IMG/VR virus record: IMGVR_UViG_3300009509_000539 | Span: 1 to 54,366 of that record | Reading direction: 5' to 3' (one strand) | Length of the DNA stretch: 54,366 nucleotides | Source: a virus | Notes under the pieces: model-generated | Seen by the model: only the letters and a program-made list of their open reading frames with translations | What the model was told of the DNA's origin: nothing | The model's database searches: none | Part shown: in pieces, positions 21,379-30,676 of the stretch | Layout: each line of letters opens with the position of its first letter | How positions within the stretch are numbered: position 1 is the first letter of the stretch | Translations under genes and position numbers: made by a program

Positions 21379-24300
21379 TGGCAATTTCAACGGAACTTAG
21401 GGTTCTAGCTCGTAAGCTAGAGAAAAATAGTGACGACCTATTGATTAACGCTTCACATAAGGGCCCGGAGACTTTCGAAAAAGTGGCGACCGCTGTAGCT
21501 GCTGCATCTACTCTTCTTGAGAGTGTTGCTGATGATATGGAAGCTAAAGCTGAATTTAGAATGACCGAACAGCAATTCGATGAGATGGTCGAAACTATCA
21601 AAGCTTTCAATGAGAGCGGCGATGATCTTCTCAAGAAGCAAGCCTCGGTTATGGAAGAGCTACTCCTTTCCATTGCAGCGCCAAAGAACGCAGCACAACA
21701 GGTTCGCAAGGTCACCGAGGATGAAGTCAATCGACTACGCGAAGAGCGTAGGCGTGCTCGTGGCGAAGAAGCCTACATCAAACCCAGACAGGAACATCAC
21801 GACATGTGGAACTCTGCTGCCCAGGCTAAGGCCGTAGAGCAACAGGTGAAGCGTTATGTTCCGCTGGAAGCACCACTTCAGACACGGTATCCACCAGACC
21901 GTCCCGGTGGACAGATGACTCGTATCACTGATCATGTGTACCAGGATATCGTTACCGGCATTATCTATGATTACAAAGCTGGCTATACCACTCAGAAAGG
22001 AAACAAGATTCCTGGAGGATCTGTAGAAAACCAGACACGTCAGCTTGGTGATTATAGGCATCAGAGTAGCGCATTGTTTGAGACTCGTGATTCTCTCATG
22101 GGCCGCTATGCTGCTGACGGAGATCTTCGTCACTTGAAGAAGTACGCTCTGAATAGCGAGATTGCAGAAGCAATTCGGGCGGTGCGCGATGAGGCACCGG
22201 AACTGGTGAATGATGCTATCGATCACGCTTTTGATGATGGCCTCTCTACAAGCGAAGTAGCCAATATCCTGAGCGATGAGATTAAGGCTACCGGCAGTCT
22301 GAAAGATTGCCTTGCCGCAGCCGGCTGGGACGACATCTCCCCAAAAGTACCAACCGATCCTAAGACTAACCGTGAGAGTCTAGTTGCATTGGCTCTGAAT
22401 GCCATCCAGGAACTAGCTCCCCATCTGCTAACAGCTGCTGTTGATAAAGCTCAAAAAGAACTGACTGACCAGCAAATTAAGTCAATTCTAGCTAATGGGT
22501 TCAGTGGTAAGTTTGAAGTCTCTTCGTTCAGTGAGGAGAATGAAATCAAAGTAGCAGAATCATTGCTGCCACATCTGAGAGATCTGGGCTGGAATGATCT
22601 AGCAGATCATCACCTACAAGTGATGGCCAAACTTGGGATCGGAATAGATAAAATACAGAAATTCTCTGGTAAAAAAAAGTCCTCTCATCTACATAAGTTG
22701 AGTAGATTACTCAGAGATGCAGCTCCAGCACGTGCGGTGGAAGTCCCTTTATATGAGACTGAGGAAGAACCGCCTCCTTCGATTTTTTTTCAGGGACAGC
22801 CTGCTGAAATTGAGGAAGCTCCTCCAACTATACGCCAGGTCCCGCAAGGAATGATAGAGGAGCCTGCTCCGGGTTTGTTCTCTGAGTTATTTGGAGAACC
22901 ACCAGTACAAGGCCCCGTTACTCCAATGGATGATCTTGCTGAATGGAATAAGGTCTACGAAGGAGCGAAGCAGGTTGTCTCACAAAATGCTGGCGTTAAA
23001 GAGCAGATGATTGCACTGATTCAGTCTGGCCAAAGAGATGAGGCCGAGAATCAACTTAAACGGCTTATCAACGAAGAGATGAATAGACATGGCTTCGTTG
23101 GCGCTTATGAGACAGATGAAAGCGGAAAAGAATACCTCCTTGTAGCGCGGGATTTAGGTGCTCGACCAACGGCTCCGGAGATGCCCGAGGAAAAAGTCAC
23201 ACCTGGCGCAGCCACAAACCAAGGTAAGGAACTTGGTTGGGAAGAATACCAAGCCAAGAATAAAGTAGTGGTTAGTGATGAGAAAGCCTCCGATATGGAG
23301 AAGAGAATATTCCAGCTTCACAATTCAGTAAAGGGAGGGTTCGATAAGATTTATGTTCAGTATACCTTCCCAGGCTCTGATATCCCTCTATCTATCGAAA
23401 GACTACCCGCGTCCATTAAAAGTAAACTGACACCTATGTACATGCGGGGAGAAACCACTACGGCTATGCTTGATTCAATGAAAGATTGGCTATCAGAGTA
23501 TGTGGAGCCTAAGGCTGATGCACTAACAGATGATAAAATAGTTGAACTTCGTCGCAAATCCGAAGAATTGATGGAGGAAGCTGCTGCTCTTGAGACAAAA
23601 GGGGAAGCAGAAAAAGCCGCCAAGAAGATGGACCAAGCTGCAAGAGAAGAAGCTAAATCTAACAATAGAGAGGTTGTCAGAGATGAAGTAATTTTAGAGC
23701 AAATAGAAAAGCTCATGCCTTCTATTGATGATTTGACAAAGGCTAGAAAGTCTTTGCGTGGTGCTGAGAATAAAGATCAGGCGAAGAGACTGAGGCTAAA
23801 GGCTATTTCTAATGCACTCCAGGCTGCCGCTAATATGGTCCTAGATAGCGAAGGACTTCCACCAATGTTCCCGGGCGGTGAGATTTTAACCAAGCAAGAT
23901 TTTACCAAACAGATGGAAGAACTTGGCAAATCTGAAGGAGCTATTGCTCGTAGCAAGGAAGAGAAACGACAAATGGCCAGAACCAAACGAAAGAGTATTT
24001 TGGTTCATCCAATTCCCGAAAATGCTGAGGGCCAAAGACTTTCTACTATTTGGGAGGAACCCGAAAGGTATATTGAGGGTCTTCGTCAGGCGAAGGCTAA
24101 GTTCCCAATGAAAGGACGGTACATTTCTAGAGAAGAAGATACAAAGAAAAAGTGGGATAAATTCATGGAAGAGCAAGGGTTAGTCCCACCTAGTTACAAG
24201 CTGTTTGGTTCGACGGGTAGTACATTAGCTATGCTCAGGGGTTTTATCAATGATTTGGATAAAGTTGCATTCCCAGATTTTGGTGGCCTCAAGAATCTGT

Positions 24301-24893
24301 TTGATAGTCCTGATGAATATGCACAGCATTATCAGGAAGGCCAAGAGAAGTTTGGAAAAGAATATAATCGAGAAAAACCACCCTTGGAATTCTATAAAAT
24401 CCATGGAGGCGCACCAAATCTGAGCGGTATTCCGATGACAGTCCAGAAATATGTTAAGGTATTATACGAGAAGAAGACGAAGCTCGAAGATGCTGTGGAA
24501 GAGATGCAACAGCATGGTGTTCCGCCGGTTATGGTCAAGAAAGTTTGGGAGAGTTTACAAGAGAGTGGTCAGAAAGTAAGAGGAATGATTCTAGCTAGAT
24601 TGGCTAGAGGTGATGATCCTCGCATAGTCATGGCTAGAGTGGATGAGTATTATCCAGATGCTCATATCCCAGAAGGTGTTATTGAGTTTATGTACAACTT
24701 CATGATGAAGAAGAGGCTACATAATGAAAAGGTTAACGAGCGGTGGAATAAGTGGTCTCAAAGTCTAGGTTTCTATCCACCCCACAAGATTTCGATAGGG
24801 AAAGTTACAGCTCACGATTTGTTGAGGCCATTCTGGGGCCGCCGCGGTGACCCAGATGTTGTTAGTGGCACGCCGATGGCTGAAATGAGCTGA
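21378..24893 (+). CDS. Very large helical protein, probable virion or assembly protein, 1171 aa
   Basis: I do not recognise this protein. It starts with a helical hairpin-like motif (TELRVLARKLEKNSDDLLIN) also seen, with variations, in several other proteins of the block. Residues 1-150 are coiled-coil-like, 250-440 are helical repeats, about 455-520 form a Pro/Glu-rich linker (EEPPPSIFFQGQPAE and similar), and residues 600-900 hold long helices (EELMEEAAALETKGEAEKAA). The C-terminal 250 residues are mixed. No enzyme motif, membrane span or lysozyme signature is visible. Its size suggests an internal head protein, tape measure or injected protein, but none is proven. Confidence 0.6.
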   Translation: MAISTELRVLARKLEKNSDDLLINASHKGPETFEKVATAVAAASTLLESVADDMEAKAEFRMTEQQFDEMVETIKAFNESGDDLLKKQASVMEELLLSIAAPKNAAQQVRKVTEDEVNRLREERRRARGEEAYIKPRQEHHDMWNSAAQAKAVEQQVKRYVPLEAPLQTRYPPDRPGGQMTRITDHVYQDIVTGIIYDYKAGYTTQKGNKIPGGSVENQTRQLGDYRHQSSALFETRDSLMGRYAADGDLRHLKKYALNSEIAEAIRAVRDEAPELVNDAIDHAFDDGLSTSEVANILSDEIKATGSLKDCLAAAGWDDISPKVPTDPKTNRESLVALALNAIQELAPHLLTAAVDKAQKELTDQQIKSILANGFSGKFEVSSFSEENEIKVAESLLPHLRDLGWNDLADHHLQVMAKLGIGIDKIQKFSGKKKSSHLHKLSRLLRDAAPARAVEVPLYETEEEPPPSIFFQGQPAEIEEAPPTIRQVPQGMIEEPAPGLFSELFGEPPVQGPVTPMDDLAEWNKVYEGAKQVVSQNAGVKEQMIALIQSGQRDEAENQLKRLINEEMNRHGFVGAYETDESGKEYLLVARDLGARPTAPEMPEEKVTPGAATNQGKELGWEEYQAKNKVVVSDEKASDMEKRIFQLHNSVKGGFDKIYVQYTFPGSDIPLSIERLPASIKSKLTPMYMRGETTTAMLDSMKDWLSEYVEPKADALTDDKIVELRRKSEELMEEAAALETKGEAEKAAKKMDQAAREEAKSNNREVVRDEVILEQIEKLMPSIDDLTKARKSLRGAENKDQAKRLRLKAISNALQAAANMVLDSEGLPPMFPGGEILTKQDFTKQMEELGKSEGAIARSKEEKRQMARTKRKSILVHPIPENAEGQRLSTIWEEPERYIEGLRQAKAKFPMKGRYISREEDTKKKWDKFMEEQGLVPPSYKLFGSTGSTLAMLRGFINDLDKVAFPDFGGLKNLFDSPDEYAQHYQEGQEKFGKEYNREKPPLEFYKIHGGAPNLSGIPMTVQKYVKVLYEKKTKLEDAVEEMQQHGVPPVMVKKVWESLQESGQKVRGMILARLARGDDPRIVMARVDEYYPDAHIPEGVIEFMYNFMMKKRLHNEKVNERWNKWSQSLGFYPPHKISIGKVTAHDLLRPFWGRRGDPDVVSGTPMAEMS

Positions 24894-24907
24894 GAGGAAG
24901 GCATGAA

Positions 24908-25684
24908 ATGGTTGATTTCACAAAGATCATTGATCACCCCGAGAAAACGACCATAATTTCGAAGCTGGTTAGCGGAGAGAGCCCTAAAGTTGTATCTAAA
25001 TATCTCAAAGATAAATATCCGAAACCTGATGAAGGTCATCTAAGACTCCCAGCAACTCTCTTGCAAGAATTCCATGATACTTACAGCGACCATCACGGAT
25101 ATGTGAAGAAGATTGTCTCGCGAAACGCAGAGAATAAACTGGATAAGAAAATTCACGAGTCTTTGCTTGATACCCGTGCTTGGCGTGAGCGGGTCATTGA
25201 GGGCGTCAATAAAGAGATCAACTATCTAGAAAAACTCGACGCGGTGCTGACTATTCTGGAGACTCGGGCAGAGCAGATATTTGATATGATTCAAAGCGAC
25301 CCTGAGAATACCCGTACGGATTATGTCTTCACTAAGTATATGGAATTGTTGATGCTCGCTATTGAGAAGGGCGATAAAATCCGTAATGATCGTCCGGATG
25401 TGCGTGTGGAGCACACATATACAGTACAGATGGTGGAACAACAATCGGTAGCATTCCAGGAGGCAATCCGCAGGGTACTAGAGCGGTTGGGACCAGAGTA
25501 CACTTCAATCTTTATGGAGTTATTGGGCGAAGAGATGAAGAAAATGACCGCGAAGAGCATAGATACAGCGCCGACTCCGAGAGAATTGGAGCGGGAGAAA
25601 GAAGCTATTGATAAATTAGATGTCCAGGTTCGTGAATTTGATGAGAAACTATTAGAGGAGGCAACAAATGGCGCTGCTGAATAA
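24908..25684 (+). CDS. Hypothetical protein, possible small terminase or packaging factor, 258 aa
   Basis: The N-terminus (HPEKTTIISKLVSGESPKVV then SKYLKDKYP) resembles the short helix-turn-helix that opens several phage packaging proteins. The middle is a long helical region and the C-terminus is an acidic coiled coil (ELEREKEAIDKLDVQVREFD). It lies about 7 kb upstream of TerL, farther than usual for a TerS gene. So small terminase is one idea among others, such as a structural coiled-coil protein. It overlaps the next gene by 17 bases, with AGGAGG inside its end serving that gene. Confidence 0.4.
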   Translation: MVDFTKIIDHPEKTTIISKLVSGESPKVVSKYLKDKYPKPDEGHLRLPATLLQEFHDTYSDHHGYVKKIVSRNAENKLDKKIHESLLDTRAWRERVIEGVNKEINYLEKLDAVLTILETRAEQIFDMIQSDPENTRTDYVFTKYMELLMLAIEKGDKIRNDRPDVRVEHTYTVQMVEQQSVAFQEAIRRVLERLGPEYTSIFMELLGEEMKKMTAKSIDTAPTPRELEREKEAIDKLDVQVREFDEKLLEEATNGAAE

Positions 25685-27659
25685 ACACTTCAAACGTCAA
25701 TTCGACTCCGCTAATTGCTCACTTTTACCGGAGGGCGTTAAGAATGACGTGCTTTCAGATTTCGAAATGATGTCGCATCTCGGCATAGATAATGATGAAG
25801 ATCAAAATCGTTTTTTCTTGGTCAGAAATCACGTTCCCGAAGTACTTCACTTGATTTTCAACAGTAAATTGAATGACAAAACGACACGTGCAGTAACGGC
25901 TGAAGTCTTCAGAAATAGAGAAAAAGTACCTATTGGTACTCTTTTAGAGCTGATAGAAGCCATTGATCTCGCATTAAAGAAGATGGTACCACCAAATCTC
26001 AGACCCAAGATCGCTTATCCTCAGCCAGGAACACGACAGCAATTGCCCCAATATGACATTGGGCGCTGGGTAGATGCTACCCGTAAGATATACAATATGA
26101 TGGTTAAGGGTTATCCAGAAGACAAGGCTACGGAGTCTGTTATTGGTAATTGGCAACGAAGGGAAAAGATGGATTATGAACAATGGCTAAGATTCTATAG
26201 AGAAGGGACGCCTGACAAGTATCCGAAATTAGCATCTGATATTGATTTTTTGCTAGGTGGTTTTCCACTTGGTGCTCTGCGGGGCAGAATTCCAAACCCC
26301 ACCCGTAACGGGCAAGGACACGCTACCAAAGTCTCTCCAGGTCTGCCTCAACACCTCCCTCAGACAGATGTGGATTACGTTCGTGATAAAATCGAGACTC
26401 AGCGTAAAAAGCTAGTCAGTCGTCTCAATGCTGCTGAGAAGATGCTAGCTAGCATGGATGGGCAGTTATTTGCAGGTGATGATCAAGAATTGATGCTCAA
26501 GATGCTTCAGGATCTGAAGCGTCGAATTCAAACGGCAAATAAGCGCACAGTAAAGTCCTCTTTGTTTGAGGACCATATCTACCGCACAGCTAATCAGCTC
26601 AGGTCCCAAGGTAAAGATAAAGCTGCTGGCTTTTTCTACAAGCTCGCGCAGCTTCCCCCTCTCGGTGCGCCGCCTGGTGCACCTCCCACTGAAGACATTG
26701 GTGGGGGCGTGGGAGAAGCTGCTCCTCCACCTACCGGTGAAGGTGATAAAAAAGAAACTCATGATTTACTCAAAGAGTTCTTTGACAACCTCAAGCGTGG
26801 AGTAAGTGATAAGAACGACGAACCAGAAGAACGTCGTATGATCGAGAAAGAAAAGCAAGAACAAAAACGTACCCCACCGCCCGCACCGGCTCCGCCAGCA
26901 CCTCCAGAAGGTGAAACAGCCACAGCAGAAGCAGCTGAAGAATTTGTTCAAATCAAATTGGGCACAGGTGTATGGCAACCACTGGCTGCATTGGCTCAGA
27001 TAGCTCCAGTGCCACCAGCTCCAGCTGGGATTGCACCTCGACCTGCCCCAGCAGCCCGGCCAGCTCCGCCCCCACCTCCTAGAGAGCCGGTTGGAGATAT
27101 AACTCCCGAAACTCCCGAAGAACCCGAGGGCGGTGAGATGCCAAGCGATAACACAGATGATGTTATCGAAGCAGCTTTAAAGAATGTTAACATTGAAGAT
27201 GTTGTGAATCGATTGGAGATGTTGGTTTCAATTTACAATCAACGTGAAATTTCACGCCAGTTGGCCATTCTTGATATCATGATGGATCGAATTGGTTTGG
27301 CCTCTTTCTTCCCACAACTGGGAGAGGCTATGAGCAAGGCGTTGGAGGCTAATCAGTATATCGGAAATCGTCTTCAAGAAGTTCTTGGTAAAGTAAAGGG
27401 ATCTATGGAAGCGCCCGGAGCTTCTGAGTGGATTGAAGTGAGACAGCAAAACACTCCGGAAACCGAGGGAATTCGTCAGCGTCTCGAACAGAAGAACAAA
27501 GAAGAAGAAAAAAGGAGAGAATTAAGGAAGGAGCGCGAGCTTGCTAAGATGGAGGGTAGGGCTCCTGAAACTCCTACTCCTGCAACTCAAATCGGAGATG
27601 CCGCAGATCTACAGAGACCGTCCAGAGTGGAGAAAGCACCCAGGCTAGAAGTGAGGTAA
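25668..27659 (+). CDS. Proline-rich helical protein, 663 aa
   Basis: I do not recognise this protein. The first 220 residues are globular and helical. A helical stretch with FEDHIYRTANQLRSQGKDKA and AGFFYKLAQ near residue 310 matches the recurrent helix motif of the block. Residues about 335-500 are Pro/Ala/Gly/Glu-rich, including KRTPPPAPAPPAPPEGE and RPAPPPPPREPVG. The end is a charged helix (KNKEEEKRRELRKERELAKM). Long disordered proline segments recur in several genes here. A virion assembly role is inferred from neighbours. Confidence 0.6.
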   Translation: MALLNKHFKRQFDSANCSLLPEGVKNDVLSDFEMMSHLGIDNDEDQNRFFLVRNHVPEVLHLIFNSKLNDKTTRAVTAEVFRNREKVPIGTLLELIEAIDLALKKMVPPNLRPKIAYPQPGTRQQLPQYDIGRWVDATRKIYNMMVKGYPEDKATESVIGNWQRREKMDYEQWLRFYREGTPDKYPKLASDIDFLLGGFPLGALRGRIPNPTRNGQGHATKVSPGLPQHLPQTDVDYVRDKIETQRKKLVSRLNAAEKMLASMDGQLFAGDDQELMLKMLQDLKRRIQTANKRTVKSSLFEDHIYRTANQLRSQGKDKAAGFFYKLAQLPPLGAPPGAPPTEDIGGGVGEAAPPPTGEGDKKETHDLLKEFFDNLKRGVSDKNDEPEERRMIEKEKQEQKRTPPPAPAPPAPPEGETATAEAAEEFVQIKLGTGVWQPLAALAQIAPVPPAPAGIAPRPAPAARPAPPPPPREPVGDITPETPEEPEGGEMPSDNTDDVIEAALKNVNIEDVVNRLEMLVSIYNQREISRQLAILDIMMDRIGLASFFPQLGEAMSKALEANQYIGNRLQEVLGKVKGSMEAPGASEWIEVRQQNTPETEGIRQRLEQKNKEEEKRRELRKERELAKMEGRAPETPTPATQIGDAADLQRPSRVEKAPRLEVR

Positions 27660-27663
27660 ACCG

Positions 27664-28407
27664 ATGGCCGGGATCAAAGACATACTGCTTGAATTCAAGC
27701 GGCTAGCCAAAGATAACGGCATTTCAGAACCGTTCATCATTGGTGGTCTTCCCCGTGACAAAATTCTCAATCGATTTCATAAGATTGAAGACGTTGATGT
27801 CACGACCGGGGATGAGTCTGTCTTTAATTTGGCGGAATTAGCAGCTAATCGTTTTAAAGCTGTACCGATGAGATTTGCTGATGGACATTATCAGTTGTAT
27901 ATTGAAGGAATCAAGTTCGATTTTTCTTCGAACTACAACTCTCCTGATGTTGAGTACTTCCTCACTAAAGCGGGCGTACGTAAGCCTAGTGAGATGCAGA
28001 TGGAGCTTTTTAGTCGTGATTTCACGTGCAACACATTGATTATTCCTCTGACGTTAAGAAAGATAATCGACCCTACTGGGCTCGCACTTGATGATATCAA
28101 ACGCAAGATAATTCGAACACCTCTACCACCTCGAATCACATTACGTGATGATACTAAACGTGTAGTTCGCGCCATATACCTAGCTGCTAAGTTAGGTTTT
28201 GAAATAGAGAGAGACATTATTACGTGGAGTCGTTCGCATCATGATAAGATTCGCGAAGAGGTATCTGAGGGATTTTCTAAGCGGAAGCTTGCTAGTGCTG
28301 CGCGGGCTGATCCGGATAGGACAATGAAGTATCTTACTGCCATGGACCTTTGGGGAGTTGTGGGAATTCCAAAGATCCTTATGGGTCAAATAGGAGTTCA
28401 GAGATGA
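27664..28407 (+). CDS. CCA-adding/poly(A) polymerase-type nucleotidyltransferase, 247 aa
   Basis: The nucleotidyltransferase head domain is clear: FIIGGLPRDKIL (GGxxRD, residues 24-35), E42-D43-V-D45 as the catalytic DxD, SRDFTCNTL (117-125, the RRDF-type motif), then IIDPTGLALDDIKRKIIRTPLP and DDTKRVVRAIYLAAKLGF, which match the neck of tRNA nucleotidyltransferases. Such enzymes add CCA to tRNA 3' ends or add A tails to RNA. At 247 residues it lacks most of the C-terminal body of bacterial enzymes (about 400), so it may be minimal. It sits among structural genes, 4 bases after its neighbour. No tRNA gene was seen in the window; specificity is open. Confidence 0.8.
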   Translation: MAGIKDILLEFKRLAKDNGISEPFIIGGLPRDKILNRFHKIEDVDVTTGDESVFNLAELAANRFKAVPMRFADGHYQLYIEGIKFDFSSNYNSPDVEYFLTKAGVRKPSEMQMELFSRDFTCNTLIIPLTLRKIIDPTGLALDDIKRKIIRTPLPPRITLRDDTKRVVRAIYLAAKLGFEIERDIITWSRSHHDKIREEVSEGFSKRKLASAARADPDRTMKYLTAMDLWGVVGIPKILMGQIGVQR

Positions 28408-28736
28408 AACGAGAAGCATATTATCAAGGCACCGCCGATCCTGAAAAGAAGCGAAAGCCAGATAAACTACCAGCAAAGAGGATAGATTTGGATGTCCGTC
28501 ATCCTCATATTTATACTTGGTATCGTAATATGGACTATACTCCCGATCCCGATCCTAATGAGACGGGCATTGGTGGAGGAATGTACCATGGTCCGATGGA
28601 TCGGTTCAAGAGTGTTAAGGAGTTTTTAGATCGTAGGCGCAAGAAGATGAAGGAGCGCAGGCAAAAAGCAGAGAAGCAAGCTCAAAGGATGGGTGCTTTG
28701 GAGGCTCTGGCTAAGCAGTTGTTACAGGAAGAATAA
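28404..28736 (+). CDS. Hypothetical basic protein, 110 aa
   Basis: I do not recognise this protein. The N-terminus (MKREAYYQGTADPEKKRKPD) resembles the AYFQGTEEP start of the internal product of the protease/scaffold gene. The middle has Pro/Asp/Tyr residues (MDYTPDPDPNETG) and the C-terminus is a strongly basic helix (RRRKKMKERRQKAEKQAQRM). The start at 28404 overlaps the nucleotidyltransferase stop (ATGA) and has GGAG upstream. The stop shares its last base with the next start. Confidence 0.55.
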   Translation: MKREAYYQGTADPEKKRKPDKLPAKRIDLDVRHPHIYTWYRNMDYTPDPDPNETGIGGGMYHGPMDRFKSVKEFLDRRRKKMKERRQKAEKQAQRMGALEALAKQLLQEE

Positions 28737-29269
28737 TGACAAAGCATTTGAAGGTACTAGCAAACATTCGCAAGAATGACGACACGCCGTGTCCGTTTGG
28801 CTTACCCATACCGTTTGGTTGTAAGTATGCGGGCAAGCATGTCGAGCGAATGGCTCCTTTCAAAGTGATGGATAATCCGAGTCCTGAAGAACAGGAAATG
28901 ATTGGAGCGGCTAATACTAAATTGTTGGCTTGGGGTCTGCTTCGTGATCCTGAAAAGCCATCGCGGTGTCCGTATGTTGGACATCTGATGGAAGATCATG
29001 ATGCAGTTGAATGTAACTATGAGGATACAGCGCCGGGTCAAGGACCAGCCCAGGCTTTGATGGCTGCGCCATTCTATTCAAAGATCTTCAGTGGAGTACT
29101 CAATGGATTGTACACTTATCCTGTTGGGTACTACTCAGACTACAACGTAAGCCGAAATCTGTATTTTGGCACGTATTCTCTCCAGGGAGCGGAAAGGAGG
29201 CGTGATCTTCTTCGGATGGCAGCGGAGGAGGTTGCTCAGAGGGCTAAAACTACGAATAGTTCGGAATAG
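28736..29269 (+). CDS. Hypothetical Cys-containing protein, 177 aa
   Basis: I do not recognise this protein. It has CPFG (residue 19) and GC (residue 29) near the N-terminus and RCPYVGH with a later ECNYED near residue 80, so four Cys could bind zinc. The C-terminus is helical (RRRDLLRMAAEEVAQRA), like the recurrent helix motif elsewhere in the block. The centre is aromatic and Gly-rich (YTYPVGYYSDYN). Confidence 0.55.
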   Translation: MTKHLKVLANIRKNDDTPCPFGLPIPFGCKYAGKHVERMAPFKVMDNPSPEEQEMIGAANTKLLAWGLLRDPEKPSRCPYVGHLMEDHDAVECNYEDTAPGQGPAQALMAAPFYSKIFSGVLNGLYTYPVGYYSDYNVSRNLYFGTYSLQGAERRRDLLRMAAEEVAQRAKTTNSSE

Positions 29270-29295
29270 GTATTGTAACAACATTGAGGTTGTAA

Positions 29296-30156
29296 ATGGT
29301 TGAAAAACGCGCACAAGAATATGACGTAGACGATTTGAATCTAGGCGATATCTTGATGTCTCCAGTGGGCGGTCAGTTCCCTGGCATCGAGATCGGCGAG
29401 GATATCGAAGTATCTGATGATACACCTGAGGAAGTTGTTTTCATTCTGGATGAAATTCCTGGTGCACCTAATGCCAAGGAGATTTTGGTCAAGGATGATG
29501 ACGAGGATGATATCGAGGTTGAAGCTGATCCTGAAGATTCGAATGCATGGAAGTGGGAACCTTCCGGCTTCCTAAAATGGCTCCAGCGGATGTTTGATGG
29601 TGTTCCGACTCATTCTGGTTATGACAGCACCGGATTGGAGAAGGCTATCTCGTATTTCGAAGCATTGGATCGTGAGATTACCAAGGCAATGCGAACAGAT
29701 TTCAAGAATGAAATCGATTCCGCAAAAGCTGAGAGAGCCCGAGAACAGATTGAGAATGGTATTGAACGGCTCGTTGAGCGTCTTCAGAACGTGAACAAAA
29801 GCAAGTTCAAGAGGAAGGGCAAGAAATCCAAGGCATGGGCAGAAGAGCTTGGTCTTGTCAAGGAGGCTCAAAAGGCCACTAACATTACTGGTATTACCAT
29901 TACCGTACCTTTATTGATTTCCAGAATTGCGCGCGTTTGTATCAACGGTATGGTTTCTGCTGGTCATGACATTGAAGATATGTATAAGCGTCAGGTTGAA
30001 GAATACGAACTAGACAAGAGGGAGCAAGCTGAGCTTGCTCAGTTGTTAGCTGATATGGGTTATCCAATGTTCCAGGATCGTGGCTATCCAGTTGGCGAGC
30101 CGGTTGAGATTTGGAGAAATGATAACTTTGATTGGTCAGCTCAATATAGGGGTTGA
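29296..30156 (+). CDS. Hypothetical acidic/helical protein, 286 aa
   Basis: I do not recognise this protein. It has an acidic N-terminal third (KDDDEDDIEVEADPEDS near residue 70) and a helical central part with basic residues (KSKFKRKGKKSKAW). A short hydrophobic stretch (TNITGITITVPLLISRIA) near residue 200 is probably not a membrane span, and the end is charged. TTGAGG precedes the ATG. Context places it in the assembly block. Confidence 0.55.
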   Translation: MVEKRAQEYDVDDLNLGDILMSPVGGQFPGIEIGEDIEVSDDTPEEVVFILDEIPGAPNAKEILVKDDDEDDIEVEADPEDSNAWKWEPSGFLKWLQRMFDGVPTHSGYDSTGLEKAISYFEALDREITKAMRTDFKNEIDSAKAERAREQIENGIERLVERLQNVNKSKFKRKGKKSKAWAEELGLVKEAQKATNITGITITVPLLISRIARVCINGMVSAGHDIEDMYKRQVEEYELDKREQAELAQLLADMGYPMFQDRGYPVGEPVEIWRNDNFDWSAQYRG

Positions 30157-30159
30157 TTT

Positions 30160-30675
30160 ATGACTTTAAGCGCGCTAGTAAAACAGGGAGTTATAGACCT
30201 GTTATTTTCAAATTGGGTTACACCAGAAGAGCGCGCTATTGTTGAGGAGGGTTGGAGAGAATTCCTTAAATTCTCCAGAAAAAATCTCGATAAGTCTGAA
30301 ACTGATGCCGCTAAGGGAGATTTCAGACTGCATCGAATCATTACTGAAAATGAAGTTTACATAAGTCATATTGGAGATTCGAGACGTGATTGGTTGTTGG
30401 AGGCGTGGGTTCCATTCTGGCGAGAAAAGGGATTTGATAAAATCGCCGATGCTTTACAAGTTAGAGTAGATGAAGCCAGACATGAAGATGAAGAACCTCC
30501 TATGACAGGAAGGGAGACACCAAAAGCGAAAGTGGAGCCTAAAGAAGAGGAAGAAGGTTACGGCCTTTACGAGGGTGTCGAAGAAGAAGAGGAGGAGGCT
30601 CCTCAGACACTAAGAAGCTTGATAGCTAAGACACTACAATACGCAAGATTTTTTGCAAAAGTGGCTAGAGGATAA
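30160..30675 (+). CDS. Hypothetical protein, 171 aa
   Basis: I do not recognise this protein. The N-terminus contains a helix with VEEGWREFLKFSRKN, the middle has aromatic residues (YISHIGDSRRDWLLEAW), and the C-terminal third is Glu-rich and then basic (VEPKEEEEG, then LYEGVEEEEEEAP). It is followed within 1 base by the gene that carries the frameshift signal. The ATG follows GGGGTTGATTT. Confidence 0.5.
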   Translation: MTLSALVKQGVIDLLFSNWVTPEERAIVEEGWREFLKFSRKNLDKSETDAAKGDFRLHRIITENEVYISHIGDSRRDWLLEAWVPFWREKGFDKIADALQVRVDEARHEDEEPPMTGRETPKAKVEPKEEEEGYGLYEGVEEEEEEAPQTLRSLIAKTLQYARFFAKVARG

Positions 30676-30676
30676 C

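Noticed and set aside
24908-25684. Firm small terminase call
   Set aside because: Only a loose N-terminal helix-turn-helix resemblance and a distant terL; left as a possibility with low confidence.
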